Notes under the pieces: generated by a model | Told to the model about the DNA's origin: nothing | What the model saw: the letters and a program-made list of their open reading frames with translations, nothing else | The model's database searches: none | Shown here: positions 32,257 to 40,457 of the stretch, one piece after another | How the letters are laid out: each line of letters opens with the position of its first letter | Position numbering within the stretch: position 1 is the first letter of the stretch | Source of the DNA: a virus | Direction: 5' to 3' (one strand) | Length of the DNA stretch: 64,000 nucleotides | Virus record (IMG/VR): IMGVR_UViG_3300017917_003339 | Coordinates: 1-64,000 of that record | Made by a program: the position numbers and the translations under genes

Positions 32257-33573
32257 TTAGTTAATAAAACCCATTTTGGATTTTTCTTTGTCTACTTGGC
32301 TCATATAGAAGCCTTTGTACGACTCTTTGATAAGACTCACAGTGTCTTCAAGGGTCCAATTTTCATCTTCTTCTGACATTTCAATGATGTTGTCAGCCAA
32401 GTTAGCAATAAACGCACCAGTAATATTTGGTTTTTTACCACCAATGTTTTCGGTTAACGCATCATATACTTCTTTGATTCTCCATTTCTCTGGTAAGTGG
32501 ATATCACAAACTTTGATGATTTGTTCTTCGTTCAAGAATGTGTAATCCAAAGTGAAGTTGAAACGACCTGGTCTCTCTGCCGCTTTGTCAACAAGTCCTT
32601 TGTCGTTGGTTGAAGCCAAAAGGCTGATTTTACGTTTCTTAACACCATCAAAGAATGATAAGAATTGACCAAGCATTCTTGTGTAGGACCCGTTATCACG
32701 AGAACCCAAGTACAAGTCGATGTCGTCCATGATGATTACAGCGCTTTCAAAAATCTCACATGCTTCCATGATTGAATTCAAGTCACCAGTAGTGGTAAAG
32801 TCTGGAATCACAAAGGTAACATCTGGGATAAGACGACGACAGATTTCACGGATACTTTCGGTTTTTCCCGTACCAGGCTCGCCATTCAATAAGTATCTAG
32901 CACTACCACCTCTGGCCACACGAGTAATAAAGTGTTCAATGTATCTACGTTGAACAGGAGTCATAATTAACTCGTTAGACGCCTCTTTGATGTCGATTAC
33001 AGAGATACCCTTAAAACGACCCTCGATAAGAGAAATTTTAATACACTTGCCTTTGTACTCAGAGTTGTTGAACGCAAGAGATTTGATTTTCTTGAACGCT
33101 TCTTCGAACTCTTTGTATTTGAGACCTTTCTTGCTTGTGATGTGGATTTGGTTAATTAAATCACCTCTACCATCTGTAAACATTTTGGTTTGGATAAACC
33201 ACTCATTTTCATCCTCGGCAAACGTACAGTTAAACCAGAAAGAATCAATGTTGTTGAAAGAACCACCAATAGTAATTCTACCGATGTTATCAGTGTCACC
33301 GTACATTCTAACACTGATGTCTTTGTTGTTTTTTTTGACGTATGCGTCATGAAGAAAAGAATTTACGATAGCAAATTCAACAAACGATACTTCTTCTGTG
33401 TGTTCGTTGCTAGTATAGTCATCAAATTCATCTTCATCTAGGTCGATTGGCTTAGATTCTGGGTCCGTATAAGTAATTTCTGGTTCTTGCATGTTTTTAC
33501 TTTTTTTATTTGATTTTAAAGAGTTAACAATGTCTTCAAATGGTAACTCTATTGTTTTAATCTTATTTGACAT
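32257..33573 (-). CDS. AAA+ ATPase (second copy)
   Basis: 438 aa from the ATG at 33573; an ATG 45 nt earlier is possible but would lie within the upstream gene. Walker A is LLNGEPGTGKTESIREICRR near residue 225, Walker B is AVIIMDDIDLYLG near residue 273, sensor 1 is LLASTNDKGLVDKA and the box AAERPGRFNFTLD carries the arginine finger. The first 200 residues are a substrate or adaptor domain of unknown type. It resembles the ATPase at 13065 in its ATPase core. Role unknown. Confidence 0.85.
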   Translation of the reverse strand: MSNKIKTIELPFEDIVNSLKSNKKSKNMQEPEITYTDPESKPIDLDEDEFDDYTSNEHTEEVSFVEFAIVNSFLHDAYVKKNNKDISVRMYGDTDNIGRITIGGSFNNIDSFWFNCTFAEDENEWFIQTKMFTDGRGDLINQIHITSKKGLKYKEFEEAFKKIKSLAFNNSEYKGKCIKISLIEGRFKGISVIDIKEASNELIMTPVQRRYIEHFITRVARGGSARYLLNGEPGTGKTESIREICRRLIPDVTFVIPDFTTTGDLNSIMEACEIFESAVIIMDDIDLYLGSRDNGSYTRMLGQFLSFFDGVKKRKISLLASTNDKGLVDKAAERPGRFNFTLDYTFLNEEQIIKVCDIHLPEKWRIKEVYDALTENIGGKKPNITGAFIANLADNIIEMSEEDENWTLEDTVSLIKESYKGFYMSQVDKEKSKMGFIN

Positions 33574-33595
33574 AAAATTTGTTTTAATGGTTATT

Positions 33596-34186
33596 TTAAT
33601 GGTGGTCAACTGATTCAATTTCTCTACTTTTCATAATCTCTTTGATTTGAGAATAGCTGACTGGCTTATAATCCCATCCGTTGCAACCCATATCCAAAAC
33701 TTTACGTTTGTAATACTCTGGGTTGTTTGGTACCAGACTCTGGTGACAGTGACCGTGCAAATGCCAATCACCGTGGTGTGCTTTGTCCCATGATAATATA
33801 GGATAGTGCATTATCATTATCCCTTGATATTTTCTTGGGTTATCAGTGTCTAACACCGATAAGTTAATGTAATCGCTTACTGTTTCAAATCTGCCTAGTT
33901 TGCGTATGTCTTTTTCATTGTCATGATTACCCAATACGAAGTGTATCTTACCGTTTAGCTGGTCTACAATCGCCTTTGCAGCACCGCCAGAGCGGTCGAA
34001 GCATAAGTCACCCATGTAGATTACTGTATCGTTTACACCAACCAATTCGTTCCAATTCTCTATGAGCGTATGGTCCATCTCTTGCGAGTTGGCGAATGGT
34101 CGGTTATCGTATTTAATAACGTTAGTATGACAAAAATGATAATCAGACGCAAACCAAACGTTTTGGTTATCTATTTTTAATCTCAT
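33596..34186 (-). CDS. calcineurin-like metallophosphoesterase
   Basis: 196 aa. Motifs in order: WFASDYHFCHTNVIKYDNRP near residue 11, VIYMGDLCFDRSGGA near residue 56, FVLGNHDNEKDIRK near residue 84, MIMHYPILSWDK near residue 125 and HLHGHCHQSLVP near residue 143. This DxHFxH form is common in phages and bacteria and may act on cyclic nucleotides or RNA ends. Overlaps the upstream gene by 20 nt. Confidence 0.9.
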   Translation of the reverse strand: MRLKIDNQNVWFASDYHFCHTNVIKYDNRPFANSQEMDHTLIENWNELVGVNDTVIYMGDLCFDRSGGAAKAIVDQLNGKIHFVLGNHDNEKDIRKLGRFETVSDYINLSVLDTDNPRKYQGIMIMHYPILSWDKAHHGDWHLHGHCHQSLVPNNPEYYKRKVLDMGCNGWDYKPVSYSQIKEIMKSREIESVDHH

Positions 34187-34769
34187 TTTTTTCTAACTGT
34201 TCTTTTAATTTTAACAGCGCTTCACTGGCGTCACCCAATGAATATGTTGCACCATGTTTTTTTGTTTCTAATTTTTTTACTTTGTTTTGGATGTTCTCGT
34301 CTCCAATTTGTTTTGCTCTTTCTAAGAAAGACTCACGTCTGATGTCACCCAACAACCAATTGATGTGTTTATCACCTCTAAGTGATTTGGTGATAACCCA
34401 ATCAAAAAATTCTTGATAGGCATCGATAGACATGAACGTTGTGGTTTTTTCGCCAGTCACCCCAAGTTTTCTATCACCAACTAATTTTTTCATTGGTGTA
34501 ATGCTAGGTGCCTTGTCATCCAACGCTAGTTTAAGACTTTCCAAAAAGTCTTTTTTGAACTGCTCAGTTTGTGTTCCTTCAAGGATGTCTTGGATTGAGA
34601 ATAGTTTATCCCCAGTTAAAACACAAACGAATGGTCCTTTTGGTCTGTCGAAAACTTTTTCAGCTTTGTTTATTGGTACATATGAACGTACCAAATGGTT
34701 TAAAAAGTTTCTCTTTTTGTTGTCGGTTAGCATAGCATCTAGCTTTGCGAAAATTTCTTGTTTGTCCAT
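34167..34769 (-). CDS. unknown 200-aa protein
   Basis: 200 aa. An N-terminal region with LVRSYVPINKAEKVFDRPKG, a middle SIDAYQEFFDWVITKSLRGD, and a Lys-rich coiled-coil C-terminus (KLKEQLEKNEIKNR). No motif or family recognised. It overlaps the phosphoesterase gene, so the two may be co-translated. Confidence 0.7.
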   Translation of the reverse strand: MDKQEIFAKLDAMLTDNKKRNFLNHLVRSYVPINKAEKVFDRPKGPFVCVLTGDKLFSIQDILEGTQTEQFKKDFLESLKLALDDKAPSITPMKKLVGDRKLGVTGEKTTTFMSIDAYQEFFDWVITKSLRGDKHINWLLGDIRRESFLERAKQIGDENIQNKVKKLETKKHGATYSLGDASEALLKLKEQLEKNEIKNR

Positions 34770-34771
34770 TT

Positions 34772-35167
34772 TTATGATAAAATTATGTAATTAAATACTG
34801 CAAAAATTTGAAGATAATGTAACCATTGGTCAAAGCCTATGGTGGTGAAAAACTGCCTATATTTTTTGTTTTTGTAATATCTTCCAGTGATACGACTGGT
34901 GATGTAATCCGTAATAAAATGCATCACAAATATCGACAAAGCTGCTATTACGTATTGTAATAAGGTTGCATGTAAGCCAACTATCGAAAATAGTATAAAC
35001 CATGATAGAATAGTCGTTAAAGTATAAACACCTACATGCATCCCTAACCAATAATTGCTGGTACTTTTATTGTTAGCCATTTGTTCGGTTTGCAAAACGA
35101 AATCCGCAACCCAATGAACAAATAGGAAAAATAATACGTAAGCAAAAAATATAGTAACTAAATCCAT
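34772..35167 (-). CDS. DUF3307 membrane protein
   Basis: 131 aa, about four transmembrane segments. The N-terminal FLFVHWVADFVLQTEQMANN and the central MHFITDYITSRITGRYYKNK with His/Asp residues in the membrane border match the DUF3307 family, which recurs in phages and bacteria. Function unknown. One-base overlap with the YqeY-like gene. Confidence 0.8.
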   Translation of the reverse strand: MDLVTIFFAYVLFFLFVHWVADFVLQTEQMANNKSTSNYWLGMHVGVYTLTTILSWFILFSIVGLHATLLQYVIAALSIFVMHFITDYITSRITGRYYKNKKYRQFFTTIGFDQWLHYLQIFAVFNYIILS

Positions 35168-35559
35168 TACACTTCTGCAATTATAGTAGAAACTAGCTTC
35201 ATATCAGCTAACCCTTTATATTCTTTGCTAAACAAGCCCATGATTTGACCTGCGTTTGTAAAACCGCTATTTTTGTAACCACTGATGATTTCTCTGATTT
35301 GAGCTTCATCCATCAATTGTGGTAAATACGGTTTTAAGTATTCCAACTCAGTCAAAGATTGTTCGTTGTCAGTTTGTTTAAGCGATTTTTCCAATCTACG
35401 TAGAATAGTCAATGTGTTACCGTCATTGCTAACCACATTTGGTCGCATTTCTTCATTTTGGATTTCACTCTTTAAGAGACCCAAAAAATTCTTTCTATCC
35501 ATGTCCTTGGCTTTAAACGCTTCGATAAAATCTGCGTTAATTCTTTCTTTAATTGTCAT
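35167..35559 (-). CDS. GatB/YqeY domain protein
   Basis: 130 aa, shorter than typical YqeY (about 150). It begins MTIKERINADFIEAFKAKDM and has ELEYLKPYLPQLMDEAQIRE near residue 70 and AGQIMGLFSKEYKGLADMKL near residue 105, as in the family. The domain is shared with the tRNA-binding tail of GatB amidotransferase. It fits the translation and tRNA theme, with a precise role unknown. Confidence 0.85.
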   Translation of the reverse strand: MTIKERINADFIEAFKAKDMDRKNFLGLLKSEIQNEEMRPNVVSNDGNTLTILRRLEKSLKQTDNEQSLTELEYLKPYLPQLMDEAQIREIISGYKNSGFTNAGQIMGLFSKEYKGLADMKLVSTIIAEV

Positions 35560-35564
35560 GATAA

Positions 35565-35903
35565 TTAATGTTTGTTTATGAAATAATAATGATAAGCGTT
35601 GTCTCCGTCAACAGCATAATACGCTAAAGTTAACTCACCTTTTTGTACTCTATCGGCTATGTGTTTTCTTTCTTCGATATCAGCATTGGATGCGACTCTT
35701 ATCGTTTTAAAATCTGTTTTTTTTCTTTTTTCTTCTTTTGGTTTTGGTTCCTCTATAGAAACCTCAACGGGTTTAACTTCCTCAACTTTAGGTTTTGTAA
35801 CTCTAGTCTTAACGGGTTTTGGTTCCTCAACTTTCTCCCTTTTTTTAGGAACTATGGGTTTAACCACTGGTTTAAGTTCTGCTTTTTTTCTTTCCTTAGC
35901 CAT
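35565..35903 (-). CDS. Lys/Pro/Glu-rich protein with C-terminal domain
   Basis: 112 aa. Residues 1-65 are a repetitive extended arm of KP, VE and EE units (KPVKTRVTKPKVEEVKPVEV). The last 45 residues look folded (IRVASNADIEERKHIADRVQ) and end YAVDGDNAYHYYF. An extended linker with a small binding domain is likely. Function unknown. Confidence 0.65.
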   Translation of the reverse strand: MAKERKKAELKPVVKPIVPKKREKVEEPKPVKTRVTKPKVEEVKPVEVSIEEPKPKEEKRKKTDFKTIRVASNADIEERKHIADRVQKGELTLAYYAVDGDNAYHYYFINKH

Positions 35904-35909
35904 ATGTTA

Positions 35910-35917
35910 CAAAGTTA
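35910..35917 (-). promoter_or_regulatory. TAnnTTTG promoter element
   Basis: Minus strand TAACTTTG, 6 nt before the Lys/Pro-rich gene. Confidence 0.45.
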
Positions 35918-35930
35918 CTAAATTAAAATG

Positions 35931-36437
35931 TTAAAAACAATCTTTTAGTTGTTTTTTTTCGTATAATTCAAATCTGAATTTAAGACCATTTTCTTCGTGC
36001 ATCTCACTACCTTCAACAAGACACCAATCTTCTGAGTTTAACCCTTCCAAAAAGACATCACCTTCAATCTCGTGGTGTATTTGAGTCAAATACAATCTGT
36101 GAGCGTATTTAAACGCTTCTCTGTACAATTCAGCACCACCAATTATGAAAACTTGGTCATGGCTATTTTCGTTTGATGTTAGGATTTGTTCTAAGTCATT
36201 TGACACAATAGCACCGTTGGCCACATAATTTTCATCTCTAGTCATCACAATGTTCTTACGATTAGGCAAAGGTCTGAATTTTTCTGGTATACTCTCCCAA
36301 CACTTACGACCCATAACCACAGTGTGTCCCTTGGTTGTGTCTTTAAAGTATTTCATGTCTGTTGGCAAATGCCATGGCAAATCGTTATCTTTACCGATAA
36401 CTAAATTAGTTGACGCTGCTACGATTATGTTTATCAT
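35931..36437 (-). CDS. dihydrofolate reductase
   Basis: 168 aa, full length. Signature segments: VIGKDNDLPWHLPTDMKYFK near residue 13, TVVMGRKCWESIPEKFRPLP near residue 39, NIVMTRDENYV near residue 62 and VFIIGGAELYREAFKYAHRL near residue 94. It reduces dihydrofolate with NADPH for thymidylate synthesis. Common in large phages. A short unknown gene overlaps its start by 32 nt. Confidence 0.95.
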   Translation of the reverse strand: MINIIVAASTNLVIGKDNDLPWHLPTDMKYFKDTTKGHTVVMGRKCWESIPEKFRPLPNRKNIVMTRDENYVANGAIVSNDLEQILTSNENSHDQVFIIGGAELYREAFKYAHRLYLTQIHHEIEGDVFLEGLNSEDWCLVEGSEMHEENGLKFRFELYEKKQLKDCF

Positions 36438-36615
36438 CTTCTTGTTGTTTTAAGGTTTCGTCTGTTATTGATACTAGAGTGTTTTTATCGTAAGTCATTA
36501 CATCAAAAACAACTGAGCGGCCTTGGTTTAGCCAGCGTTTGAAAATGAGTTCTCCTTTTCCATTGAATAAGTACAACTCGTTTCCGTGAATTTCTTTTCT
36601 AAATGTCCCTTCCAT
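36406..36615 (-). CDS. unknown 69-aa protein
   Basis: 69 aa, beta-rich (EIHGNELYLFNGKGELIFKR) with an acidic tail. Overlaps DHFR by 32 nt and follows the bestrophin-like gene by 2 nt, so in operon. No family recognised. Confidence 0.6.
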   Translation of the reverse strand: MEGTFRKEIHGNELYLFNGKGELIFKRWLNQGRSVVFDVMTYDKNTLVSITDETLKQQEDDKHNRSSVN

Positions 36616-36617
36616 AA

Positions 36618-37529
36618 TTATGATTTTAAGGTTTCAAGCATTGTTTTAAACAATTTATGTGTTGGTAAATCGTTAGGGTCTCCAGCAAACGGATTTTCAA
36701 TCTCACTACTGATAATCTCAACCCCAGCAATTATATAATATATCAACATTACTAGTGGAACTGACCAGATACCTAAGTCATGGAACATACCGAATGGCAA
36801 TGTTAACAAATAAATCATCACACTAACTTTGATATGAAACACGTAAGACAAAGGGATTGGTGTGTTTTTGATTCTTTCCAATTGGTTAGAATATTCCATC
36901 AATTTTAAGAAAGAATTATTTAACATACCCTTTACGTTATCGTCTTGTTTAAGATATGAAACGTTTCTAAACAAACTTTCCAAGTAATTTTTTTGTTTTA
37001 CATGAAAAGCAAGTGAATGTTGATTGTCTTGACCAATGGTAAGGTAATTTCTAAGTGATAATAGAAAATCATTCAATTGTTTCTTTATTTCACGTACATG
37101 GTCCGATTCATATATATCTAAATGTGATATTCTTAAACTATTAAGTCTAGCTGTTACGATTGATACTTCGCTGGCTACACTAGCGATAATCTTTCTACCA
37201 TCCCACCAACGGTCATACGCTGTATTGGTTCTAAATACTAACAATAAACCAATCACGATACCAATAAGGCTGTGCATAGCTGATGGGATTGTAAAAGATG
37301 TTAATTCAAAATATTTTATTGAATACCAAACAACAAATGTAAACAACCCCATCCCTAGTGTTCTGTATAACAAAACCTTCAAGTAAATGTTCGGTTTAGC
37401 AAACAATAAATAAAAAATGTTACCCTTGATTTTACTCTGAATCTCGTTGGATTTAATATCTGAAATCACAACTAAGTTCTTGCCTTTTTTCGTTAAGCTT
37501 TTCAACCAATTTGGTATAAAATTCTTCAT
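36618..37529 (-). CDS. bestrophin-like membrane channel
   Basis: 303 aa. The bestrophin/UPF0187 core is clear: FTIPSAMHSLIGIVIGLLLV near residue 76 and RTNTAYDRWWDGRKIIASVA near residue 98, with hydrophobic segments before and near residues 225-270 (MIYLLTLPFGMFHDLGIW). Bacterial relatives are pentameric anion or cation channels of the inner membrane. Rare in phages; a role in ion balance or exclusion is speculation. Its start overlaps the next small gene by 77 nt, so the true start may be later. Confidence 0.85.
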   Translation of the reverse strand: MKNFIPNWLKSLTKKGKNLVVISDIKSNEIQSKIKGNIFYLLFAKPNIYLKVLLYRTLGMGLFTFVVWYSIKYFELTSFTIPSAMHSLIGIVIGLLLVFRTNTAYDRWWDGRKIIASVASEVSIVTARLNSLRISHLDIYESDHVREIKKQLNDFLLSLRNYLTIGQDNQHSLAFHVKQKNYLESLFRNVSYLKQDDNVKGMLNNSFLKLMEYSNQLERIKNTPIPLSYVFHIKVSVMIYLLTLPFGMFHDLGIWSVPLVMLIYYIIAGVEIISSEIENPFAGDPNDLPTHKLFKTMLETLKS

Positions 37530-37653
37530 TGTTTGTTTGTTGTTTAAAATTTTCTAAATAGTTTGCAGCATTCTTTACATGCACACATGTTGTACATGAA
37601 GCTATAATGTTACTAGCCTTGTTAACCGCTTTTGTTAAATCAAGTTTATTCAT
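37453..37653 (-). CDS. unknown small helical protein
   Basis: 66 aa from the ATG at 37653 (MNKLDLTKAVNKASNIIASC), helical and Cys-containing (CTTCVH). It lies 1 nt from the thioesterase stop and overlaps the bestrophin N-terminus by 77 nt in another frame, so one of the two starts may be misplaced. Confidence 0.5.
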   Translation of the reverse strand: MNKLDLTKAVNKASNIIASCTTCVHVKNAANYLENFKQQTNNEEFYTKLVEKLNEKRQELSCDFRY

Positions 37654-37654
37654 A

Positions 37655-38074
37655 TTATTCCTCTTTAAGAGAAAGCTTTTCAAAACTCAAATTGTGGTGG
37701 TGAGATTTTTTGTTTTTCATACTAACAAACGTAAAGTTAGCAGCACATATTTCTTCAACTTCACCAGTTTGGCTTTCTCGCGTTACTGTAATTTTGATTT
37801 GGATAGAAGAACGACCTAGTCCCTTAATCTCAGCTTTCATTGTAATTAAATCACCTAAGAAGGCTGGTTTCTTGAAGTCGATTTTGTCGACACTAGCGGT
37901 AACCGCCCCATCACATTCTGTGTCATATAATGCTCTACGAACAACCTTAACACCAGCAACGTCCATCTCGGCCATTACTTTACCACCAAATAGTGTATCA
38001 GCATAATTTAAGTCTTGCGGGAACACTGTGAATGAATGAGTGGCAGTTAATCTATCACCTTTAAATTTTTCCAT
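37655..38074 (-). CDS. acyl-CoA thioesterase, YciA-like hotdog fold
   Basis: 139 aa. The hotdog pattern is clear: FTVFPQDLNYADTLFGGKVM near residue 16, with the catalytic-region Asn/Asp and GG turn, the helix AEMDVAGVKVVRRAL, and DKIDFKKPAFLGDLITMKAE near residue 63. It hydrolyses acyl-CoA thioesters. Unusual in phages, it could remodel host lipid or CoA pools. One-base overlap with the upstream gene. Confidence 0.88.
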   Translation of the reverse strand: MEKFKGDRLTATHSFTVFPQDLNYADTLFGGKVMAEMDVAGVKVVRRALYDTECDGAVTASVDKIDFKKPAFLGDLITMKAEIKGLGRSSIQIKITVTRESQTGEVEEICAANFTFVSMKNKKSHHHNLSFEKLSLKEE

Positions 38075-38316
38075 TACTTTAATTCTTTATTTAGTCTAAC
38101 AATAATTTTTGTAATCATGTCATTCCCATTGACGTATCCGTTGTCTTCGGCCACACCAACCATAAAACATAACGCTTCTGTTAAACAGTTTATGTCTGTG
38201 GTAATCACCTCTTTAGCTTCTTCAGCTGTTGTTGGTGGTGCCACATCCTCAGGTTTGTTTATTGAAATCGGAGTTTTGCTTTCTGTGTCGATGGTAATGT
38301 TTATTACGGTTTTCAT
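38074..38316 (-). CDS. unknown 80-aa protein
   Basis: 80 aa from the ATG at 38316 (MKTVINITIDTESKTPISIN), chosen because the longer frame runs through the promoter at 38331. An N-terminal beta strand region is followed by a helix (EVITTDINCLTEALCFMVGV). No family recognised. Confidence 0.65.
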   Translation of the reverse strand: MKTVINITIDTESKTPISINKPEDVAPPTTAEEAKEVITTDINCLTEALCFMVGVAEDNGYVNGNDMITKIIVRLNKELK

Positions 38317-38330
38317 ACTAATATTTTTTG

Positions 38331-38338
38331 CAAATATA
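38331..38338 (-). promoter_or_regulatory. TAnnTTTG promoter element
   Basis: Minus strand TATATTTG, 14 nt before the 80-aa gene. It is back to back with the plus-strand motif at 38361. Confidence 0.6.
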
Positions 38339-38360
38339 CTAATTATTTCAACAAATACCA

Positions 38361-38374
38361 ATATTTATAGTAAA
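38361..38374 (+). promoter_or_regulatory. second-class motif on the plus strand
   Basis: Plus strand ATATTTATAGTAAA, 9 nt before the ATG of the only plus-strand gene, proving the motif is oriented with the gene. Confidence 0.55.
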
Positions 38375-38383
38375 AATTAATGT

Positions 38384-38536
38384 TATGGCTAAAACACAAT
38401 CAAAATCAACAAGCGTTTCTGTTAGAATTGCAAAACCTAAGAAAAAAAGACCAGGCGTACACGCAAAGTCAAAGTCGTCAAAATTAAAGAAATCTAAAAA
38501 TTACTTGAAAAAGTACAAAGGACAGGGTCAAAATTA
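38384..38536 (+). CDS. small basic protein, the only plus-strand gene
   Basis: 50 aa by my translation (MAKTQSKSTSVSVRIAKPKK), very rich in Lys and Ser (KKKRPGVHAKSKSSKLKKSK), ending YKGQGQN. Similar short basic proteins occur in Bacteroidota phages without known function. It may bind nucleic acid or be packaged. A second-class motif precedes it and a bidirectional terminator follows it. Confidence 0.75.
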
Positions 38537-38564
38537 AAAAGAGGGGTCAAACCCCTCTTTTTTT
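38535..38564. terminator. bidirectional terminator
   Basis: Arms GAGGGGT / ACCCCTC with loop CAA, A run on one side and T run on the other. It ends both the plus-strand gene and the converging minus-strand gene at 38563. Confidence 0.82.
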
Positions 38565-40017
38565 AATATGTGTATTTAAACCACGTTTCATAATTTTTAC
38601 CTAACGCATCCAGCGCTAACTCAACTTCTTTTAAACATTCGTTGATACCGCCACCGACGAGAACTATATTGTTAAGTCTATCTATAAAATCCATAAGGTC
38701 TGGAATGTTAATACAATCATCAGAATCTTCCATAAGTTCTCTTATGTTCTCTGAACCATATTCATCAACAAACGCCCCCCAAAAATCCTCATCTAGCTCC
38801 CTAGAATCGTTTATGTTGTTATCACGCATGAATTTAACTAAGTTTACTAGTTCTTCATCATCACCACCACGGTCCATACAATTCCTAAAGAAGGCATAAC
38901 CCTTGTCGTATAAAGTAGCTTCATAAGCTATATCTTCATCAAGCCCATTTTCAAAAAGCCAATTTCTATACTCACCTTCTGATACCATACCTAAAGTGTC
39001 ATAACCATTGTATAAGAATGTAAGACCAGCTAACTCATCTATGTGTTGGTTGATATATTGAAACAATTTATATTGCATACCACCCATATATGGTGCGTAC
39101 TCTGGTTGAACATCTACCACGACTAAGTGTCTACCAACAGCGCTTTCTTTAATAAGGTCAGATTCTTTAAGTGTTTTTTGTTGTAATTTGTCTACCCCTC
39201 TATTTAATAACTTTTCCCTTACAGAGATATAATAGGTGTATAGTCGTTTAATTAAACGAGTAGCCATTTTAGGTTTAATAACTTTAAACCCTTCAAATTT
39301 TTGTTCAAATTCGTTTTTTACCCTATCAAAAGGCACCATATCAAAAGAACCATCGCTTTTTTTAAAGATTAATCTTAGATTTTTAATTGTTTCTGTGAAT
39401 CTAGCGTTTATTTCGTGTGGTAACCTTAAATAATCTTTGTATTGTTGTGGTGTGATTGGAGCGTTTTCATCTGGATAATCAGCTCTATATTTTGCAACAG
39501 TCTTATTAGCCACATATTTTCTTTTGCTTCTCCAAGCATCATAAGCATGTTGTAATTCATGTGCAACCGTATCACGCATATCATTGGTTATAATATCTTT
39601 ATAAACATTATCAACCATTTGTTCAATTGATTCTTGGGTGATAGGTCCTGATAACTTTGTTAACACATGTCTTTCTAACGATTCTTTAATTTGTTGTGGA
39701 GACAACCTTAATATTAACAAACCATCATCATCTGAATATGGTTTGAATTTCCCTGCGGTGCTATCATCACCTAATGACCTACTAAATTTAACAACTAATT
39801 TAAAATTACTTAAAAAATCATTTATTTTAGTGTATATAGCTTTGGTTTTATCAAATATATTAAAAATAGATGTAAAAACGTTTAAAGCACTTCTTTGTCG
39901 TATTGCAAGATTAACAATATTCCTAATAGCCGCTTTTAAGACATCAGCGCTCAACACACTGATATCCGTAATTGTTTCAAAATCTTCTTTTAATAGTTTT
40001 TTGATTAAATCTCTCAT
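38563..40017 (-). CDS. HELQH zinc-peptidase-like protein
   Basis: 484 aa. It begins with the short tag MRDLIKKLLKEDF, shared in form with three other proteins here. A metallopeptidase-like site DTVAHELQHAYDAWRSKRK is at about residues 153-171 (HExxH). A second, unrelated part starts near residue 305 (GRHLVVVDVQPEYAPYM), a pattern reminiscent of isochorismatase-like openings but not followed through. Function unknown. A packaged protease is one idea. Confidence 0.62.
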   Translation of the reverse strand: MRDLIKKLLKEDFETITDISVLSADVLKAAIRNIVNLAIRQRSALNVFTSIFNIFDKTKAIYTKINDFLSNFKLVVKFSRSLGDDSTAGKFKPYSDDDGLLILRLSPQQIKESLERHVLTKLSGPITQESIEQMVDNVYKDIITNDMRDTVAHELQHAYDAWRSKRKYVANKTVAKYRADYPDENAPITPQQYKDYLRLPHEINARFTETIKNLRLIFKKSDGSFDMVPFDRVKNEFEQKFEGFKVIKPKMATRLIKRLYTYYISVREKLLNRGVDKLQQKTLKESDLIKESAVGRHLVVVDVQPEYAPYMGGMQYKLFQYINQHIDELAGLTFLYNGYDTLGMVSEGEYRNWLFENGLDEDIAYEATLYDKGYAFFRNCMDRGGDDEELVNLVKFMRDNNINDSRELDEDFWGAFVDEYGSENIRELMEDSDDCINIPDLMDFIDRLNNIVLVGGGINECLKEVELALDALGKNYETWFKYTY

Positions 40018-40021
40018 TTGA

Positions 40022-40129
40022 TTATTTTAATTTACTTAGAATTTCTTCGTTTTGTCTGATTAATTTAATTCTTTTTACAATGTTACCTCTGTTAGGTTTT
40101 GCTTTGGGTTTTTCTTTTCTTCTTGCCAT
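40022..40129 (-). CDS. small basic protein
   Basis: 35 aa by my translation (MARRKEKPKAKPNRGNIVKR), ending NEEILSKLK. A second-class motif ends 9 nt before the ATG and the stop lies 4 nt before the next start, so it probably leads that transcript. Confidence 0.5.
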   Translation of the reverse strand: MARRKEKPKAKPNRGNIVKRIKLIRQNEEILSKLK

Positions 40130-40138
40130 AATATTGTT

Positions 40139-40152
40139 TTTACTATAAATAT
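40139..40152 (-). promoter_or_regulatory. second-class motif ATATTTATAGTAAA
   Basis: Minus strand ATATTTATAGTAAA, identical to the plus-strand copy at 38361, 9 nt before the 35-aa gene. Confidence 0.5.
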
Positions 40153-40163
40153 CTGGCCTAAAT

Positions 40164-40189
40164 AAAAAAACCCATCATATGATGGGTTT
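40164..40189 (-). terminator. terminator of the tRNA array
   Basis: Palindrome CCCATCATATGATGGG followed by a T run on the minus strand, just after the last tRNA-like gene of the array. Confidence 0.78.
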
Positions 40190-40192
40190 AGT

Positions 40193-40316
40193 GGAGGGGG
40201 CGGGAATCGAACCACGCGTTTTTCAAATTTACAGTTTGCTTGATAATAAATTTATTTGCTGCAAACATTCTTTAACAGAAGCAGAATGTGTGTTTAACCA
40301 ACATTTCAACCCCTCC
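40193..40316 (-). tRNA. tRNA-Tyr(GTA)-like with about 45-nt insertion
   Basis: 124 nt. Acceptor GGAGGGG/CCCCTCC and loop TTCGATT are present; the T stem has one bulge. The anticodon arm reads CAAA-CTGTAAA-TTTG (GTA). Between the D arm (GAAATG.../CATTC) and this arm lie about 45 extra nt that can fold as CATTC...GAATG and TTTGC...GCAAA, using exon bases. Two normal tRNA-Tyr genes exist at 43353 and 43445. Confidence 0.55.
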
Positions 40317-40326
40317 TTGTTTTAGA

Positions 40327-40438
40327 GCCTAGCAGAGGACTCGAACCTCTCCTTATTCACCTAACGCAGCTTGTACAATGCCACTTGGTTCTCTTTCTGC
40401 TGGGATTTGCAGCGTGCTCCCTGATACACTAACTAGGC
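40327..40438 (-). tRNA. expanded tRNA-like gene, anticodon unclear
   Basis: 112 nt. Acceptor GCCTAGT/GCTAGGC, D arm GTGT-ATCAGGGA-GCAC and T arm AGAGG-TTCGAGT-CCTCT pair well. About 40 extra nt lie between D arm and T arm, with complementary GCAG and CTGC segments. No canonical 7-nt anticodon loop was found. Confidence 0.5.
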
Positions 40439-40457
40439 AAATTCATGAAGCTTTTTC

